From assembly GCA_022340645.1 (NCBI GenBank), contig JAJDNP010000008.1, positions 1 to 54,469 on the forward strand: 54,469 bases of DNA, written 5' to 3'. Positions 54,468 through 54,469 of the stretch are shown piece after piece; within the stretch, counting starts at the first letter, position 1; the number at the start of each line of letters is the position of its first letter. The DNA comes from Gammaproteobacteria bacterium. GTDB lineage: Bacteria; Pseudomonadota; Gammaproteobacteria; SZUA-229. The notes under the pieces were generated by a model. The model saw only the letters and a list, made by a program, of their open reading frames with translations, was not told where the DNA came from and ran no database searches. The translations under genes were made by a program, and so were the position numbers.

Positions 54468-54469
54468 TA

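Overview
The window looks like chromosome from a gammaproteobacterium, probably a chemolithotrophic, sulfur- or metal-oxidising member of the Chromatiales and relatives. This rests on gene content, not on any database search: multiheme c-type cytochromes, a TsuA-like YeeE/YedE sulfur transporter beside a periplasmic DsrE-like protein and a secreted metallo-hydrolase, a PEP-CTERM surface protein, and ordinary gammaproteobacterial housekeeping genes (nrdAB, rimO, tcdA, ppsA, an elongator tRNA-Met).

Layout. 1-9330 (mostly minus strand): a lipoprotein fragment, a 1252-residue secreted nonaheme cytochrome carrying thrombospondin-3 and dockerin modules, and a cohesin-like PEP-CTERM protein, which together suggest a cohesin-dockerin surface electron-transfer assembly. 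A GT4 glycosyltransferase follows, then a RibA plus RibD-reductase pair. The PEP-CTERM gene and the rib pair are each preceded by a diverged copy of the same roughly 280-bp control region, with a sigma-54 (-24/-12) promoter and an identical 20-bp upstream block. 9600-11500: small proteins, palindromic repeats and gene remnants. 11583-21878 (minus): P3A proton ATPase, rhomboid protease, DUF3096 membrane peptide, and an acetate kinase - phosphoketolase - alpha-glucan phosphorylase cluster that would turn glycogen into acetate plus ATP. 22215-26669 (minus): a complete sugar ABC importer interrupted by a palindromic element. 26872-29838: tRNA-Met and PEP synthase.

30239-33849: sulfur-linked region. 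A YeeE/YedE transporter is followed by a candidate small RNA with three hairpins, placed exactly downstream of a class-II FNR promoter, then DsrE-like and MBL-fold genes and a DUF1499 gene. 34480-38818: a DMT transporter, a Sel1/ankyrin protein, and a membrane-anchored Fe-S/FAD oxidoreductase. 39189-44690 (plus): an inner-membrane His-rich protein, a 21-heme cytochrome, an 11-heme cytochrome, and a SPOR-TPR-beta-barrel protein. This is a porin-cytochrome conduit, with the oxidoreductase encoded divergently.

45031-54328: nrdAB under a DnaA box and NrdR box, small proteins, TcdA, RimO, a TauE/SafE-like exporter with a natural hexahistidine tail, and a receiver-less sigma-54 activator. Intergenic spaces are rich in palindromic mobile-type repeats and 7-bp tandem repeats.

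The most notable features are (1) the dockerin cytochrome next to a cohesin-like PEP-CTERM protein, (2) the FNR-dependent sRNA candidate, (3) the 21+11-heme porin-cytochrome cluster, and (4) the duplicated sigma-54 control region.
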